From: Scilla litardierei
Taxonomy: Eukaryota; Streptophyta; Magnoliopsida; Asparagales; Asparagaceae
Length of the DNA stretch: 64,000 bases
Direction of reading: 5' to 3'
NCBI GenBank assembly: GCA_030789695.1
Contig: CM061142.1
Span: forward strand, 145,547,637-145,611,636
The position numbers and the translations under genes are program-made. Of the stretch, positions 22,602-32,156 are shown piece after piece (positions within the stretch are counted from its first letter, which is position 1; each line of letters begins with the position of its first letter). The notes under the pieces are model-generated. The model did no database searches. It worked only from the letters and a program-made list of their open reading frames with translations, and was not told where the DNA came from.

Positions 22602-24294
22602 TGTTGGAAACAACATCCTAACATATGTTTGATGATAACAAACCCTACTGAACTGTTCTAATCTGTTTGTTGAGTGTGTCACAGGTCCCTATAGCCATGA
22701 TTGCTCAGGTTACACATGTACGTACTCAAGTACGTAGAGATACAAGGGTGAAACTTCATTTGGAATTACACAAGCTGATCAAACAATGGAGTATAGCTAT
22801 GAAACTCTACTCTAGAGTTAATCATAGGCTATAAATAGCATGGGATTTTTCTCAGGATTTATGGAGATTGTTTGAAGTCCAAATACGGGAAAATACGAGA
22901 AAATACTGAGTATACAAAGAAGAACCTTTTTCTACAAGAGGTGAAATGAGGTGAAAACATTCTCACATGTCAATATGAAGCTATGGGATTTTTGAGAATT
23001 ATTTCAGAATTTTTGGGATTTATTTGATTCCCAAATACGCAAGAATACAGTGAAAATACTCAGCAAATACGGCATACGGCACTGTGCATTTATACGCCTC
23101 ATCGCAGCTCAAAAACTTCGGCCGACGTGGCATGATCTGAGCCGTCCATCGCGTATCAGACGATCGAACGAAGCGGGCGACGTGGTTCCTTCAGCACCGT
23201 TCGATCAACATCAAACGGCCACCTACCAACCGATCGAAGTCAAAAATTGCGGGCGCCGCTGACTCAGCCACAGGCGACGTGGCTTAATCTCCACCGTCGG
23301 ATCTCCATCCAATGGTCCAGATGTTGCCGACTTCGAGTCAGCGCTGGCGGGCGGCTCGTCAGCGGAGGCGGGCGCTGAACGCGGAAAATCCGCGAGACGT
23401 GGCCGCATCTCGTCCGTCCATCATCGATCGAACGGCTGCCGACATCGTTTTTAATGCGGATGCGGGTCCCGCCGCTTTAAACCCGCTAAGCCGTCGTTAT
23501 ATCGGATCCCCTCGCACAGTGATCAGACCCGTTAACTTAATTCTATAAATACCAATGTACATCTCTTCACATTTTCATCAATAAGTGGAGTTCTAGAGAT
23601 CCAAATTGAGTTCTGCAAGAAGCGTTGGATTCCTGACTTCATCCTCGATGTAGTGACAACAAGTTCAGCAGATAGTTCCTCCTGTGCAGCAAATGAGATC
23701 ATTTTGAGTGAGGAACTTCTACCGACTACTTCCACGGGGACAGCGACTACTTCTTCTACAGACATCCGATCATCATTCCGTAAGAAGCGTTGCGAAGCTA
23801 CTGATGTGCTGAAAGACGACAACCAGAGAGATCTTCACAAATGAGCTTTCTAAACTCTTGATCTTATTTATTTGTGAATACGTTGTATTATTTGTCGTTG
23901 AGATTTTGGTTTACACTTTCTTCCACTATATTGTTTTGGGAAATCCGAGTTGTTGGGGCATATCGGATTGGGAGAGCATCATTATATTGTTATTCTTTTT
24001 GGACTTTGGTGAGCTAGGGTTAGTCAGTGTGGTTAGAGTTGGGGCTCTAATCTTGTGTGACTGTAACTGCTTAAAGAATCAATTTTAGTGATGTTGTTCT
24101 GGGGTGGATGTAGGTCTTGGGAGACCGAACCACGTAAATCTGCTGTGTCATCTGCTTGATCAGCTTGTGGTCTTATCTGCTCTACTATTGCTTTTACTCA
24201 TCTGTTTTAATTAGACTTAATTATTTTTATCTTGCGATAATTTGGTCATCGGCCTATTCACCCCCCCCCCCTTAGGCCCTATTTAGATCCTACA
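22602..24294 (+). repeat. Copia-3 3' LTR (1693 bp)
   Basis: A direct repeat of 15608-17298 with the same TG/CA ends and TATA box. The terminal C run is longer than in the 5' copy. It is followed by CAATC, where the Copia-2 integrase resumes. Confidence 0.93.
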
Positions 24295-25008
24295 CAATCC
24301 ATTGGAGTCTTTTAATTAGCGACTCAGCTAACCCGTTCTGGGTGTGAACATGCGGCACTGGATGTTCAATTTCTATTCCCGTTGCCTGGCAATATTCTTG
24401 AAATGACTGAGAGATAAATTCACACGCATTATCCAGACGTATTTTCTTAATTTGGTTGTCTGAAAAATGCGCCCGCAACTTTATTATTTGTGCCAAGAAC
24501 TTTGGAAAAGCTAAGTTGCGGGTTGAAAGTAGACACACATATGAGTATTTCGAAGATACATCGATCAGTACCATAAAGTACCGAAAGGGCCCACTAGGGG
24601 GTGGATAGGTCTACATATGTCTCCATGTATTTTTTCGAGGAAGCTAGGAGACTCGATATCCACTTTAAGTGGTGATGGCCTTGTTATTAATTTACCCTTG
24701 AAGCAGGGTACACAAGGGAATTCTCCCTTCTGAAGAATCTTCTGGTTCTTCAGGTTATGCCCGTGGGATTGTGATAAGATACGATGCATCATCACAGATC
24801 CGGGGTGGCCAAGTCTATCGTGCCAAAGTAAGAATTTGGCAGATGTCGGACACTTCAGATGCTCCGTCAGGTTTGCTTCCCCTCTCCGAATTTTTGTATG
24901 GTAGAGGCCCGATAAAAGGCTCTCAAAACGTTCAAGTATGGTTTTAACTCTATTTTCTTGAGACGTTACATACAGTAATTCATTTTCTTTTACATTTGAT
25001 GTTTCCAA
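24295..25008 (-). pseudogene. Copia-2 integrase, N-terminal and catalytic part
   Basis: Minus strand. A pre-integrase zinc-binding region shows LLWHDRLGHPGSVMMHRIL and CVPCFKGKL, then EKIHGDICRPI with the first catalytic Asp. A frame change near 24570 follows. The second part has MVLIDVSSKYSYVCLLSTR, KKIRLDNACEF with the second Asp, and HTQNGLAESLIKRLQ with the Glu. The gene then runs into the Copia-3 LTR and continues at 15607. The catalytic residues are present, but the frameshift and the 8.7 kb insertion abolish function. Confidence 0.87.
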
Positions 25009-25262
25009 GTGGAATCCGTTAAGACGGATATCTTTGAAACTTAGTAAGTTTCTCTTGGAATTCGGAGAATAAGTGCATCTTTAATTTTTATTTATGTTCC
25101 ATTGGGGAGCTACAAGGTTGCATTTCCAGAACCTTCAATTATGTCCGATGGCCCTGAAATTGTATTTACAGGGCTCTTATACGGAGTAATGTAATGGAAA
25201 TAGCATTTGTGCTGAAGGATCGTATGTGTCGATGCACTGTCTACCAAGCAGTCATGAGAGCT
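25009..25262 (-). pseudogene. Copia-2 protease, broken
   Basis: On the minus strand the frame gives DCLVDSASTHTIL (catalytic Asp codon at 25239-25241), then YFHYITPYKSPVNTISGPSD and a glycine-rich segment, as expected for an Ale-type aspartic protease with D-S-A in place of D-S-G. A stop follows GNATL, and a frame change occurs before the integrase. It would cut the gag-pol polyprotein. Confidence 0.8.
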
Positions 25263-25402
25263 TCCCATCTAAAAGGATGAGTAAACATTTGCATTCAGAA
25301 AAACTAAATTTTATTCGACAGAAATCAAATTACATAGAAGCTGTCATAATCATAGATTATTCTTAAAATAAAATGCTAAAATGCTAAGATAAATGTAGCA
25401 GG

Positions 25403-26365
25403 CTAATCAAGTATATCATCTAACTCGAAATCTTTTGCTGTGAACTTGACTGCATTGTTCGCAGCCACCAGGTTTGATTCAGCATTCTTTTTCTTGCTTT
25501 GTTTATAAAGCTCCTGGAGATGCACTGGGGTCCTGCATACTCTGGACCAGTGGCTTTTCATGCCACAGCTGTGTCACTGGTCTTCCCAATCCCTCTTGGG
25601 TGTGGGTGCATCATTTTTCTTGTTGTCAATCCTGCGCCAGGTGAACTTGCGCTTCCCTTCATTCTTTCGCTGCTGTGGTGGGCCCTTGGCTCTTTTTTGT
25701 TGTCTCCCTTTCTGTGGTCTTTCTTTTCTTTTATTATCTCTCTTCTTTTTGAAGGAAGAGGAATGGTGAGCTTCTAGTAAAGGGGCAGTGCCGGGAGGGC
25801 GCATATTGTGAGTGGCGAGAAGAAGCTCTCTGTTTTGCTCGGCCATGATTAAACATGACAGCAGCTCTGAATACTTGGTGAACTTGCATTCGCGGTATTG
25901 CTGCATGAGTATTGCATCTTTTTCATGGAAAGACGTATACGTCTTTTCCAGCATGCGATCTTCTGAGACTTTTTCACCACACAACTTCAGGCATGAGGTG
26001 ATACTAAAAAGTGCTGAGTTATACTCAGCAATGGACTTAAAGTCCTGCAGTCTCAAGTTCTTCCACTCATATCGTGCCCTTGGGAGTATAACATCTTTCT
26101 GATGTTTATACATGTCCTCAACAACAGTCCACAGCTCAAGTGGATCTTCGACCGTAAAGTATTCAGCCTTTAGGGTCTTATCCACATGGCGGTGAATGTA
26201 GATGATGGCTTGTGCCTTCTCTATATCGCTAACTTTTTCTTTTTCTGTCACAGCAGCAATGAGGGACTTTGCCCGTAGGTGAAACTTTACATCTAACTGC
26301 CAGCTTAGATAGTTTCTACCTGATGCATCCAGCACTTCAAAATCAACGCTTGCAATTTTAGCCAT
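25403..26365 (-). pseudogene. Copia-2 gag with stop in the zinc knuckle
   Basis: The minus-strand frame begins with MAKIASVDFEVLD and GRNYLSWQLDVKFHL, the usual start of Copia gag (UBN2-type domain). It continues through LWTVVEDMYKHQK and YNSALFSITSCLKLCG to a basic tail (FKKKRDNKRKERPQKG). TGA at 25574-25576 stands exactly where the first cysteine of the C-X2-C-X4-H-X4-C knuckle should be. The rest of the knuckle (H-S-C-GMKS-H-WSRV-C) and about 40 further codons stay open in the same frame to a stop at 25403. A single base change of the cysteine codon explains it. Gag forms the RNA-packaging particle. Confidence 0.9.
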
Positions 26366-27290
26366 TTATGTAGTAGAGCACAAACATGCATGAATTAATA
26401 TTTAATCAAAGAAAACATTTTCACGCGGTGGCAATATTTAATGAAAAGCTAAATGCGTGGATCGGCCAGTCCCACAAGAAAGAGTCCAAAGTCCAACAGT
26501 CCAATTATACAAATTTGCAGCTTTAAAAGGAAAATACAACTTTGGAAACCCCGTGGGTCCCATATGATATCTCCAGCTTCAAACGTGGCCTCCGTCTCCA
26601 TGGAAGTTTGTCTTCTTTCTTTGACTTTTACATAAATTCCTCACTACAATTTCTCTCAAAAGTAAACAGCCGATAATGAAAAGTGCGGGAAATAAACTGT
26701 GGGACTTAAACAGCCGATCCAAAAAGCACATTTAGCAATTCATGCAGAAATATTGTACTCATCAACATTTTCATTCACAGACATCGCAGGCAGTAATATT
26801 CGCATGAGGATAAAGTATTTAATCACTTAATAATTATTGGACCACTGGGCAACGTCATACACCGTTAGTTTAGGTGACTAACGGCAGAGCGGTCGCAGGA
26901 TCTTCCTAATTATTAAGTTTTAAATCTAATGCACAACCACGCATATAATATCCACAGAATTTGCCAGAGATGTAAAGCATGTAAAGATGATCATTACGAT
27001 GCAAGGGTTGTATTAAGAGGGTTTAATCAATAAAATTGAATAAGACCCAAAGTTGACATTTTCGTTGTAGGAGGAAAAGGGTTTTCCTCATTAAATCATC
27101 CCAAATATTCCCCAAAAGTCCCCAGTGAGCCCTTAAATGCCAGATAATTGCCCCATCAGATACCGTGATTTTTCACGAATTTTTAGGCCCTCAAATGCCC
27201 TTTTAAAATTAATTGTTAGCCCAAAAGTGCTTTTTAAGGCTTATTTATAGCCTTTGCCCCTATTTATCCTCTTTTTTTTGTAAAAGGGTA

Positions 27291-27503
27291 GGCCTGCTGG
27301 CCTGAAGCCCGCAGGTCGGTTGCGGGCTTCAGGCCCGCAGAATATAATAATTTTTTTGTAAAAAAGAGTAAGGCCTGCGGGCCTGAAGCCTGCAGGCCGG
27401 CTGCGGGTTTCAGGCCCGCTGCCAATTTTTTTTGTAACATTTTGTGGCCTGCGGGCCTGAAGCCCGTGGGCCAGCTGCGGGCTTCAGGCCCGCAGCCAAA
27501 AAA
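27291..27503. repeat. three tandem hairpin units with GCGGGC/GCCCGC arms
   Basis: Units start near 27291, 27372 and 27446 (spacing 81 and 74). Each contains GGCCTGCNGGCCTGAAGC, a short middle, then the inverted GCGGGCTTCAGGCCCGC, with T-rich spacers between units. Within each unit the two arms are complementary over about 17 bp, so DNA or RNA could fold into a row of three stem-loops. Confidence 0.88.
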
Positions 27504-27599
27504 AGAGTTTTTTTGTTAGTGAGCCGAAAAAAGGCCCACTAAGGCTTTGGGTGGGCGGGGGCTAGGGTTAGCCGCCGCCGCCGCCCCCTTTCTTCCGCC

Positions 27600-27842
27600 A
27601 GCGGCGAGGTGGGGGCGAGGGCGCGGCCGCCCCCGCTTCAGGCGGGGGGGCAAGGGCGGGCGACGGCGCCCTGTGGCGGTCGCGGGTGGCTGCCCCCCGC
27701 TGCAGGCGGGGAGGGCAAAGGGGCGGGCGAAACTGCCCTTTCGGCCGTTGCGGGTGGCCGCCCCCTGCTGCAGGCGGGGGGCAAAGGAGCGAGCGAACCC
27801 GCCCTTTCGAGCGGTTGGCGACACGCCGCCCCCCGCTTCAGG

Positions 27843-27843
<1 letters not shown>
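27600..27843. repeat. GC-rich tandem repeat, about 64-68 bp units
   Basis: Four copies of a unit containing CCCCGCTTCAGGCGG or CCGCTGCAGGCGGGG followed by CAAAGG-GCGGGCGA and GCCCTTTCG recur at 64, 68 and 68 bp spacing (core near 27631, 27695, 27763 and 27831). Open frames on both strands here are by-products of base composition. Confidence 0.85.

Positions 27844-27884
<41 letters not shown>
27844..27884 (+). repeat. 41-base G homopolymer
   Basis: An uninterrupted run of about 41 G follows the last GC-rich unit, with a 15-base C run 38 bases later (27922-27936). The exact length may be affected by sequencing or assembly. It can form G-quadruplexes, or C-rich structures on the element's sense strand. 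Confidence 0.85.
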
Positions 27885-27887
<3 letters not shown>

Positions 27888-28255
27888 GGGCGAGGGTCGC
27901 CCCTTCAGGCGGCGACACAAGCCCCCCCCCCCCCCCAACCAGGCAGGGGGATACAAATTAGGGTTTATTGATTTTTGGGACGTAAAAGTCGTCATTTTTA
28001 GGCGGTCTATCAAATCCCCGTATCGATCTTGCGAGATCTAGGGGTAGGACAATCATACGTATGATTAAAAATATCGTTTCGGTGATTTTATCCTTTATAT
28101 CTGTCCTCCGGATATAGCGACGGTTGCACAAAGCCCTACGCGGATGACGACGCTCGATTGAGGAAGCCTTGCACCGCGCTCGTGTATCTCCCGTCTCCTC
28201 TCGCCTTCGCCTTCGCAACGAACGAAAAAAAATGTGGAAAGAAAAATTTTAGAGG

Positions 28256-28270
28256 CTCGTGCTGATAACG
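28256..28270 (-). other. Copia-2 primer binding site, internal-tRNA type
   Basis: On the minus strand the bases next to the 5' LTR read CGTTATCAGCACGAG. This does not match the 3' end of initiator tRNA-Met. It is nearly complementary to an anticodon-stem region of a tRNA (UCGUGCUAAUAACGCG of plant tRNA-Ile with AAU, from memory). Priming from a cleaved half-tRNA is known for Drosophila copia. The tRNA identity is my inference. Confidence 0.5.
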
Positions 28271-28418
28271 TGTTATGAATCAACTACTGGGGGAGGAGCC
28301 CCCAGCTCTTTATTTAAAGGCAATAGGGGAGAATACAAACATGGGCTACAACGATATGGGCCTATCTCTAGGATATCCCAGAATCTCAACTAACACGGTT
28401 AAATAACTATTCACAACA
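28271..28418 (-). repeat. Copia-2 5' LTR (148 bp)
   Basis: Matches 12734-12881 over its full length with 8 differences. It is followed on the right by ATATC, the target duplication. Confidence 0.93.
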
Positions 28419-28423
28419 ATATC
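28419..28423. repeat. target site duplication, right copy (ATATC)
   Basis: Exact match to 12729-12733. It closes the Copia-2 insertion. Confidence 0.92.
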
Positions 28424-29457
28424 TTAGCTTTAAAAAACCTAAATCAAAAGGTACTATCAAATTAGACGGAAAATACATCAATTTAAAATTCAGTTTTAAC
28501 TCATTAGTTAAGTTCTTATTAAATAGGCTTCCCATTATAATAAAATTCTAAAATTTAAAGTTCAAAATTAAGTAGAAAGCTATCAAACTAAAATACGATT
28601 CAAATATATTAATTGGTTTGACTAATTAACACAATTACGATTCAAATATATTAATTGGCTTGACTAATTAACAGTGTCATCTCAATGTAAAAATATTTTT
28701 CCTAAAATTTACAAGACCATTAAATGGTTATTGCACGTGCATAAAACTAGTTTTAATTGTACTTGAATAATAAGTTAGAGAATAATATAGAAAAAATGCT
28801 TATTGCACGTGCATAAAACTAGTTTTAATTGTACTTGAATAATAAGTTATAGAATAATATAAAAAAGATGACACCTGATTTAATGACAAGACACAAATTT
28901 AGAAAGTACAAGCCTAACATGAGCTTGTACTTTCTGTGGAGCCCTCCTTTTAGTGTCTTGCACACCTGATCTATCAGATTAGGTGGCACCTGATCTACTG
29001 ATCTACATGATTCTCAATAAGTTATCCAACAATTTCCCTTTTTTTTCCCGTATATTGCAGCGCTAACGCCAATATCAGGCAGCTTGCAGATAAAAGCAAA
29101 ATACATTGGGGGAAAATGGCCACATTTCTTTAAAATAGGAACAAGAACGACGAGAGTTGCATTAAAGATGGGAGCTTTACAAGCAAAAAAATGGGATTGG
29201 GGATAATTGTTACAATTGGGAAAGGGAAGGAAACAAGAATGAGCAAGGGCTTCCCACAAAATATAACTGAATCCCAACCCCATCATCTTCTCTGTTCCGC
29301 AAAAGACATCCCGACTCTGTCGCCTTCACAAAGCATTTTCATGGCCATACTCTCATCGGCTGCCCTGAGTCATCCCCTCGGGAAAAAAACCAGGACCCTC
29401 TTGTTAGGCCGATGCGATCTTGAATGGAGAAACACGGCAAGTAGGAACAATTGAGTT
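28424..29457. other. 3' flank of EPL1-like gene, with short duplications
   Basis: AT-rich sequence downstream of the EPL1-like stop codon, probably containing its 3' UTR close to 29457. Two local tandem duplications are visible: a 42 bp unit around 28594-28677 and a 72 bp unit around 28729-28870 containing TATTGCACGTGCATAAAAC. A 13 bp-arm hairpin (AGAAAGTACAAGC / GCTTGTACTTTCT) lies at 28898-28933. No clear polyadenylation signal was picked out. Confidence 0.55.
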
Positions 29458-29715
29458 TCAACCATTTGGCGGGTGTGGTCTCAAGTTTGGTGCTACATGA
29501 GGTAATGAGCCTATTGTTCTACCTGGAGAATGGACAACTGGATTCCACCGATCAAAAATGATGCGCCCTCCTCGGCCTAACCTCCCATGGAACCGATAGG
29601 GCGGATAAATAGAACCATTTTCAATGGGCGGATCTGATGGTGGCACAATGCCCGCAGTGGCCAACTGCTGTGGTTCGAGAGGTCTTGTGAACAAGAAAGC
29701 TGGCTCAAGTGGATC
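29458..29715 (-). CDS. EPL1: Enhancer-of-polycomb-like protein, last coding exon
   Basis: Minus strand. The exon follows a T-rich tract and TTGCAG acceptor and ends at TGA (29458-29460), giving 85 residues. It starts DPLEPAFLFTRPLEP and contains AGIVPPSDPP, then FHGRLGRGGRIIFDRWNP. These match my memory of the C-terminus of Arabidopsis EPL1-type proteins (DPLEPVLLFTRPL, GIVPP, GRGGRIVFDRWNP). Epl1/EPC proteins are scaffold subunits of the NuA4 histone acetyltransferase in the nucleus. This tail is plant-specific in detail. The exon joins in phase to 31917-32156. No stop or frameshift interrupts it, so the gene is probably functional. Confidence 0.88.
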   Translation of the reverse strand, partial: DPLEPAFLFTRPLEPQQLATAGIVPPSDPPIENGSIYPPYRFHGRLGRGGRIIFDRWNPVVHSPGRTIGSLPHVAPNLRPHPPNG

Positions 29716-31916
29716 CTGCAAGGAAAAAAAATCATAATAATACTAAATGCAAAAAGATTATTTTTGTGATTTTGTTCAAAGAGTCCATACAAAACGAGAA
29801 GCATAAGTTTACAATGAAAATTTTCACGCTCTACGGAATCATCTGAAGCAGAAGCCACAATAAGGCAGTGCCCACTGCCCTCTGTATATCGAGTGCCCAG
29901 GAACACTCTCCCAGCGAAAAATTATTTTTATTCGCCAAAAAGATAAAGATAATTCATGTTTCCGTGGGAATGACCACAAAGTTTACCATGCGTGCATTCC
30001 ATTGAGGGCATATTCCACCAACAAAAACAACAAAATCTTCATCCCAAATCTTTGTTGGCGTTGTACTGACTGTTCATAATATGCTAGTTTATTCTCAGTT
30101 ATCTGCTTTTGGGCAATGATTCTCGTTAATGTCGTTACTTCAACTACTCTAGATAGAAATCAAATTGCTAAGATATCATAACTATCATAGGTTGCATTGC
30201 TGCATTTTCATGACAGACATGGTTGTATAATTACATATACTAATTCATACTCCAAGCTCCTAATATCCAGAACCAAACAGGAAAGAACAGGTGCATGCTT
30301 GCAGCTGGGTGACGGTTTCAAGTAGTTTACCTGGAACCCATTCAGTATGGACTTGTTATGCATCCTCAGGTGCAGGTAACTAACCAAGCTAGGCATACGA
30401 GAGAGTACCACAACCCACTAAATGCGCTATATGGACAAAACAATGGATTGAATGTGAAGAAAATATACGGGGGTGTGAGGTAATACGAACAAAATCAGAA
30501 GCCCATTCCACTATTCAGATCAAAGATAACCAGAAAAAGAGATCACTAACTGTGATTTTTCACACTGCAAATACTTGTTTCATTTTGTGTCAGAATATTT
30601 ATAAATTATACTTAACATACATGTAAATACCGTTTAATGGTTTGATCTGATATTCTTTTGTTATTCGATACTTCCATATTTACGTTTATGTGTAGTTTGT
30701 TTGCATCGCCTGTGGGCATGTAATTTAGGGTGTCCACGTAAGGGTGGCTTCTTTTAGTTTTGGCATACTTTTACCTTAAGGGTGTGTTTGGATTGAAAGA
30801 AAATGTATGAAAGAAAAGTGAAATGAAAAAGAAAAAGAAAGAAAAGTGAAATGAAAATGAAATGAGATTCTTTCTCATGTTTGGTTGCCAAAGAAAATTT
30901 TGAAGAAAGTTCAAAGGAAAATAAGGAAATTTCTTCCATTATGTTATTAATTCAAAACGAAAAAAATTAAGAGGTGTTTTTGCTAAATAATTTAAGATGT
31001 GTATTTGCTAACTTTATAAATAATTTGCTTAAAAATTTTAAGAGGTATTTTAGTCTCATAATAAATTAAAAGTTTGTTAGTTGTTTTGAATAATTCAGAA
31101 AGTTAGCAAATAAATTACGAATTCTAACAAATAATTCTCTAACCATACAAATATCATGATTCATAAATAATGTGATATTAAATAGTACATAAATAATTTA
31201 CAAATTATATGAAAACATTGGAAATAATTTGCAATCTATTAGAAAAATTCGTGCACGAATTTTTCAAGAAAAACGCGAAAATTACACGAATTATTCGTGA
31301 ATTTTTGAACAAGTTCATGAATAAATATAATTTAAATATTCATGATTTTCAAAAAAAAATTCCGAATTATTCACATACTATTTTGAAAATTCGGGAAAAA
31401 TTTGTAAATTTTGAATAATTTGCGAATTTTAAATAATTCATGTGTAAAATTTTGATAATAATTCGTGATTTTTTGAAAAATTCATTCATAATTTTTTGAA
31501 AAGAATTCATGAATTATTCATGAATTCATTAAAAATAGTTACCAATTATATTTGTTAAAAAACACAAATGCATAAATGTGAGAATAGTAAGTTTTGCTTT
31601 ATTTTCCCTCATTTTCCTTGGGTCAAGAGAAGGAAAAGTTGAAAGAAAAGTTTTACTATTTATTTTCCACTCTTTTCCTTCATTTTCTTTTTCTTTTCAC
31701 TTTTCTTTTAAGCCAAACAATGGAAAATCATTTTCCTTCTTATTTTCCTTCCTTTTCTTTCCTTTTCCCACTAACCAAACACACCCTAAGTATTTGCCAT
31801 AACACACAATGCATATATGATATTATTGTAGGAAAAAAATATGAGCAAGCATCAGTAAACCAATACAATGCCCAACATAACACCATGGGAGAGCCAATGG
31901 CAGAAGGCAAGCTTAC
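29716..31916 (-). other. EPL1-like last intron (2.2 kb)
   Basis: This intron is bounded on the minus strand by GTAAGC after codon GTG and by TTGCAG. It contains the Harbinger-like foldback element at 30780-31786. The rest is AT-rich, with nothing else recognised. Confidence 0.82.
30777..31789. mobile_element. PIF/Harbinger (Tourist-like) foldback element with TAA duplication
   Basis: The termini at 30780 and 31786 are GGGTGTGTTTGG and its inverse CCAAACACACCC, each flanked by TAA (30777-30779 and 31787-31789). The 3 bp T-A-A duplication and the GGGTGTGTTTGG ends fit the Tourist/Harbinger type. Subterminal regions are also inverted: A/G-rich GAAAGAAAA words on the left face T/C-rich TTTTCCTTTTCTTTCC words on the right. 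At 1007 bp it is long for a MITE. The interior is AT-rich with repeated ATTCGTGAATT-like words and no transposase. Confidence 0.85.
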
Positions 31917-32156
31917 CACGTCTTGGAGCCACCCATTTGGAAGAGGTCTCCGATTCAACTGTCGCTTCATTCGTAATCTAGGGATCATCTCTGGTTTGGA
32001 ATTCGCGAAGCGCAGATGATGCATCACGGCAGGTCGAGCACGAAAGCAAGCATCAGCTGTATCGTCTGAATCCATGAGATCATCCTCACTTGATGCGAAC
32101 TTGGAAGAGAAAGATTGGAAGCTCATCATCCCATCTTCAATAAGTTGTGCTTCATT
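31917..32156 (-). CDS. EPL1: Enhancer-of-polycomb-like protein, internal exon (80 codons)
   Basis: Minus strand. Acceptor TTCTGTCAG before 32156 and donor GTG|GTAAGC at 31917. The 240 bp exon is phase 0 at both ends. It encodes NEAQLIEDGMM, an acidic SSEDDLMDSDDTAD stretch, then RLRMKRQLNRRPLPNGWLQ. The family has the same order: a glutamate-rich end of a helix, a serine/acidic MDSDD patch, and a basic R-rich segment before W and DPLEP. The acidic patch and the basic patch are the conserved features. The exon abuts large introns on both sides. Confidence 0.88.

Larger units (their letters stand above)
15608..24294 (+). mobile_element. Copia-3: Sirevirus-like element nested in Copia-2 integrase
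   Basis: This is an 8.7 kb plus-strand Copia element with 1.69 kb LTRs beginning TGTTGGAAAC and ending AGATCCTACA, with perfect CAATC target duplications. It has a methionine-tRNA primer site, a gag with a zinc knuckle and coiled-coil-like C-terminus, protease, integrase, RT and RNase H, a post-pol region, and several GGGGGAG purine tracts before the 3' LTR. The multiple purine tracts, the long gag C-terminus and the WYLDSGCSRHMTG protease site fit the Sirevirus (SIRE/Maximus) group. The pol has stops and frameshifts, and the gag N-terminus is missing. Confidence 0.93.
26366..28255 (-). other. Copia-2 leader with structured repeats
   Basis: About 1.9 kb separates the primer site from the gag start on the minus strand, long for a Copia leader. 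It holds three inverted-repeat units (27291-27503), a GC-rich tandem array (27600-27843), a 41-base G run, a 15-base C run (27922-27936), and otherwise AT-rich noncoding sequence. Parts may be later insertions, but I found no flanking duplications. Confidence 0.65.
12734..28418 (-). mobile_element. Copia-2: Ale/Retrofit-like element, split by a Sirevirus-like insertion
   Basis: This is a minus-strand Copia element with two 148 bp LTRs (TGTTATGAATC...TTCACAACA) and perfect ATATC target duplications. From right to left it has a primer site, a leader of about 1.9 kb, gag, protease with a DSAST site, integrase, RT, RNase H and a purine tract. The integrase gene is interrupted at 15608-24294 by a younger element. 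Without that insertion it would be about 7.0 kb. By hand alignment the two LTRs differ at 8 of 148 positions, so it is moderately old. Short LTRs, a protease DSASTHTIL motif and the primer site adjoining the LTR suggest the Ale/Retrofit/Hopscotch group. Confidence 0.93.

Noticed and set aside
27516..28041. Long overlapping open frames rich in Gly, Arg and Pro on both strands
   Set aside because: They come from the GC-rich tandem array and the G run in the Copia-2 leader. There is no conserved protein.
29014..29286. 90-codon minus-strand open frame after the EPL1-like stop
   Set aside because: It is downstream of the stop codon in presumed 3' UTR or flank and has no family match.
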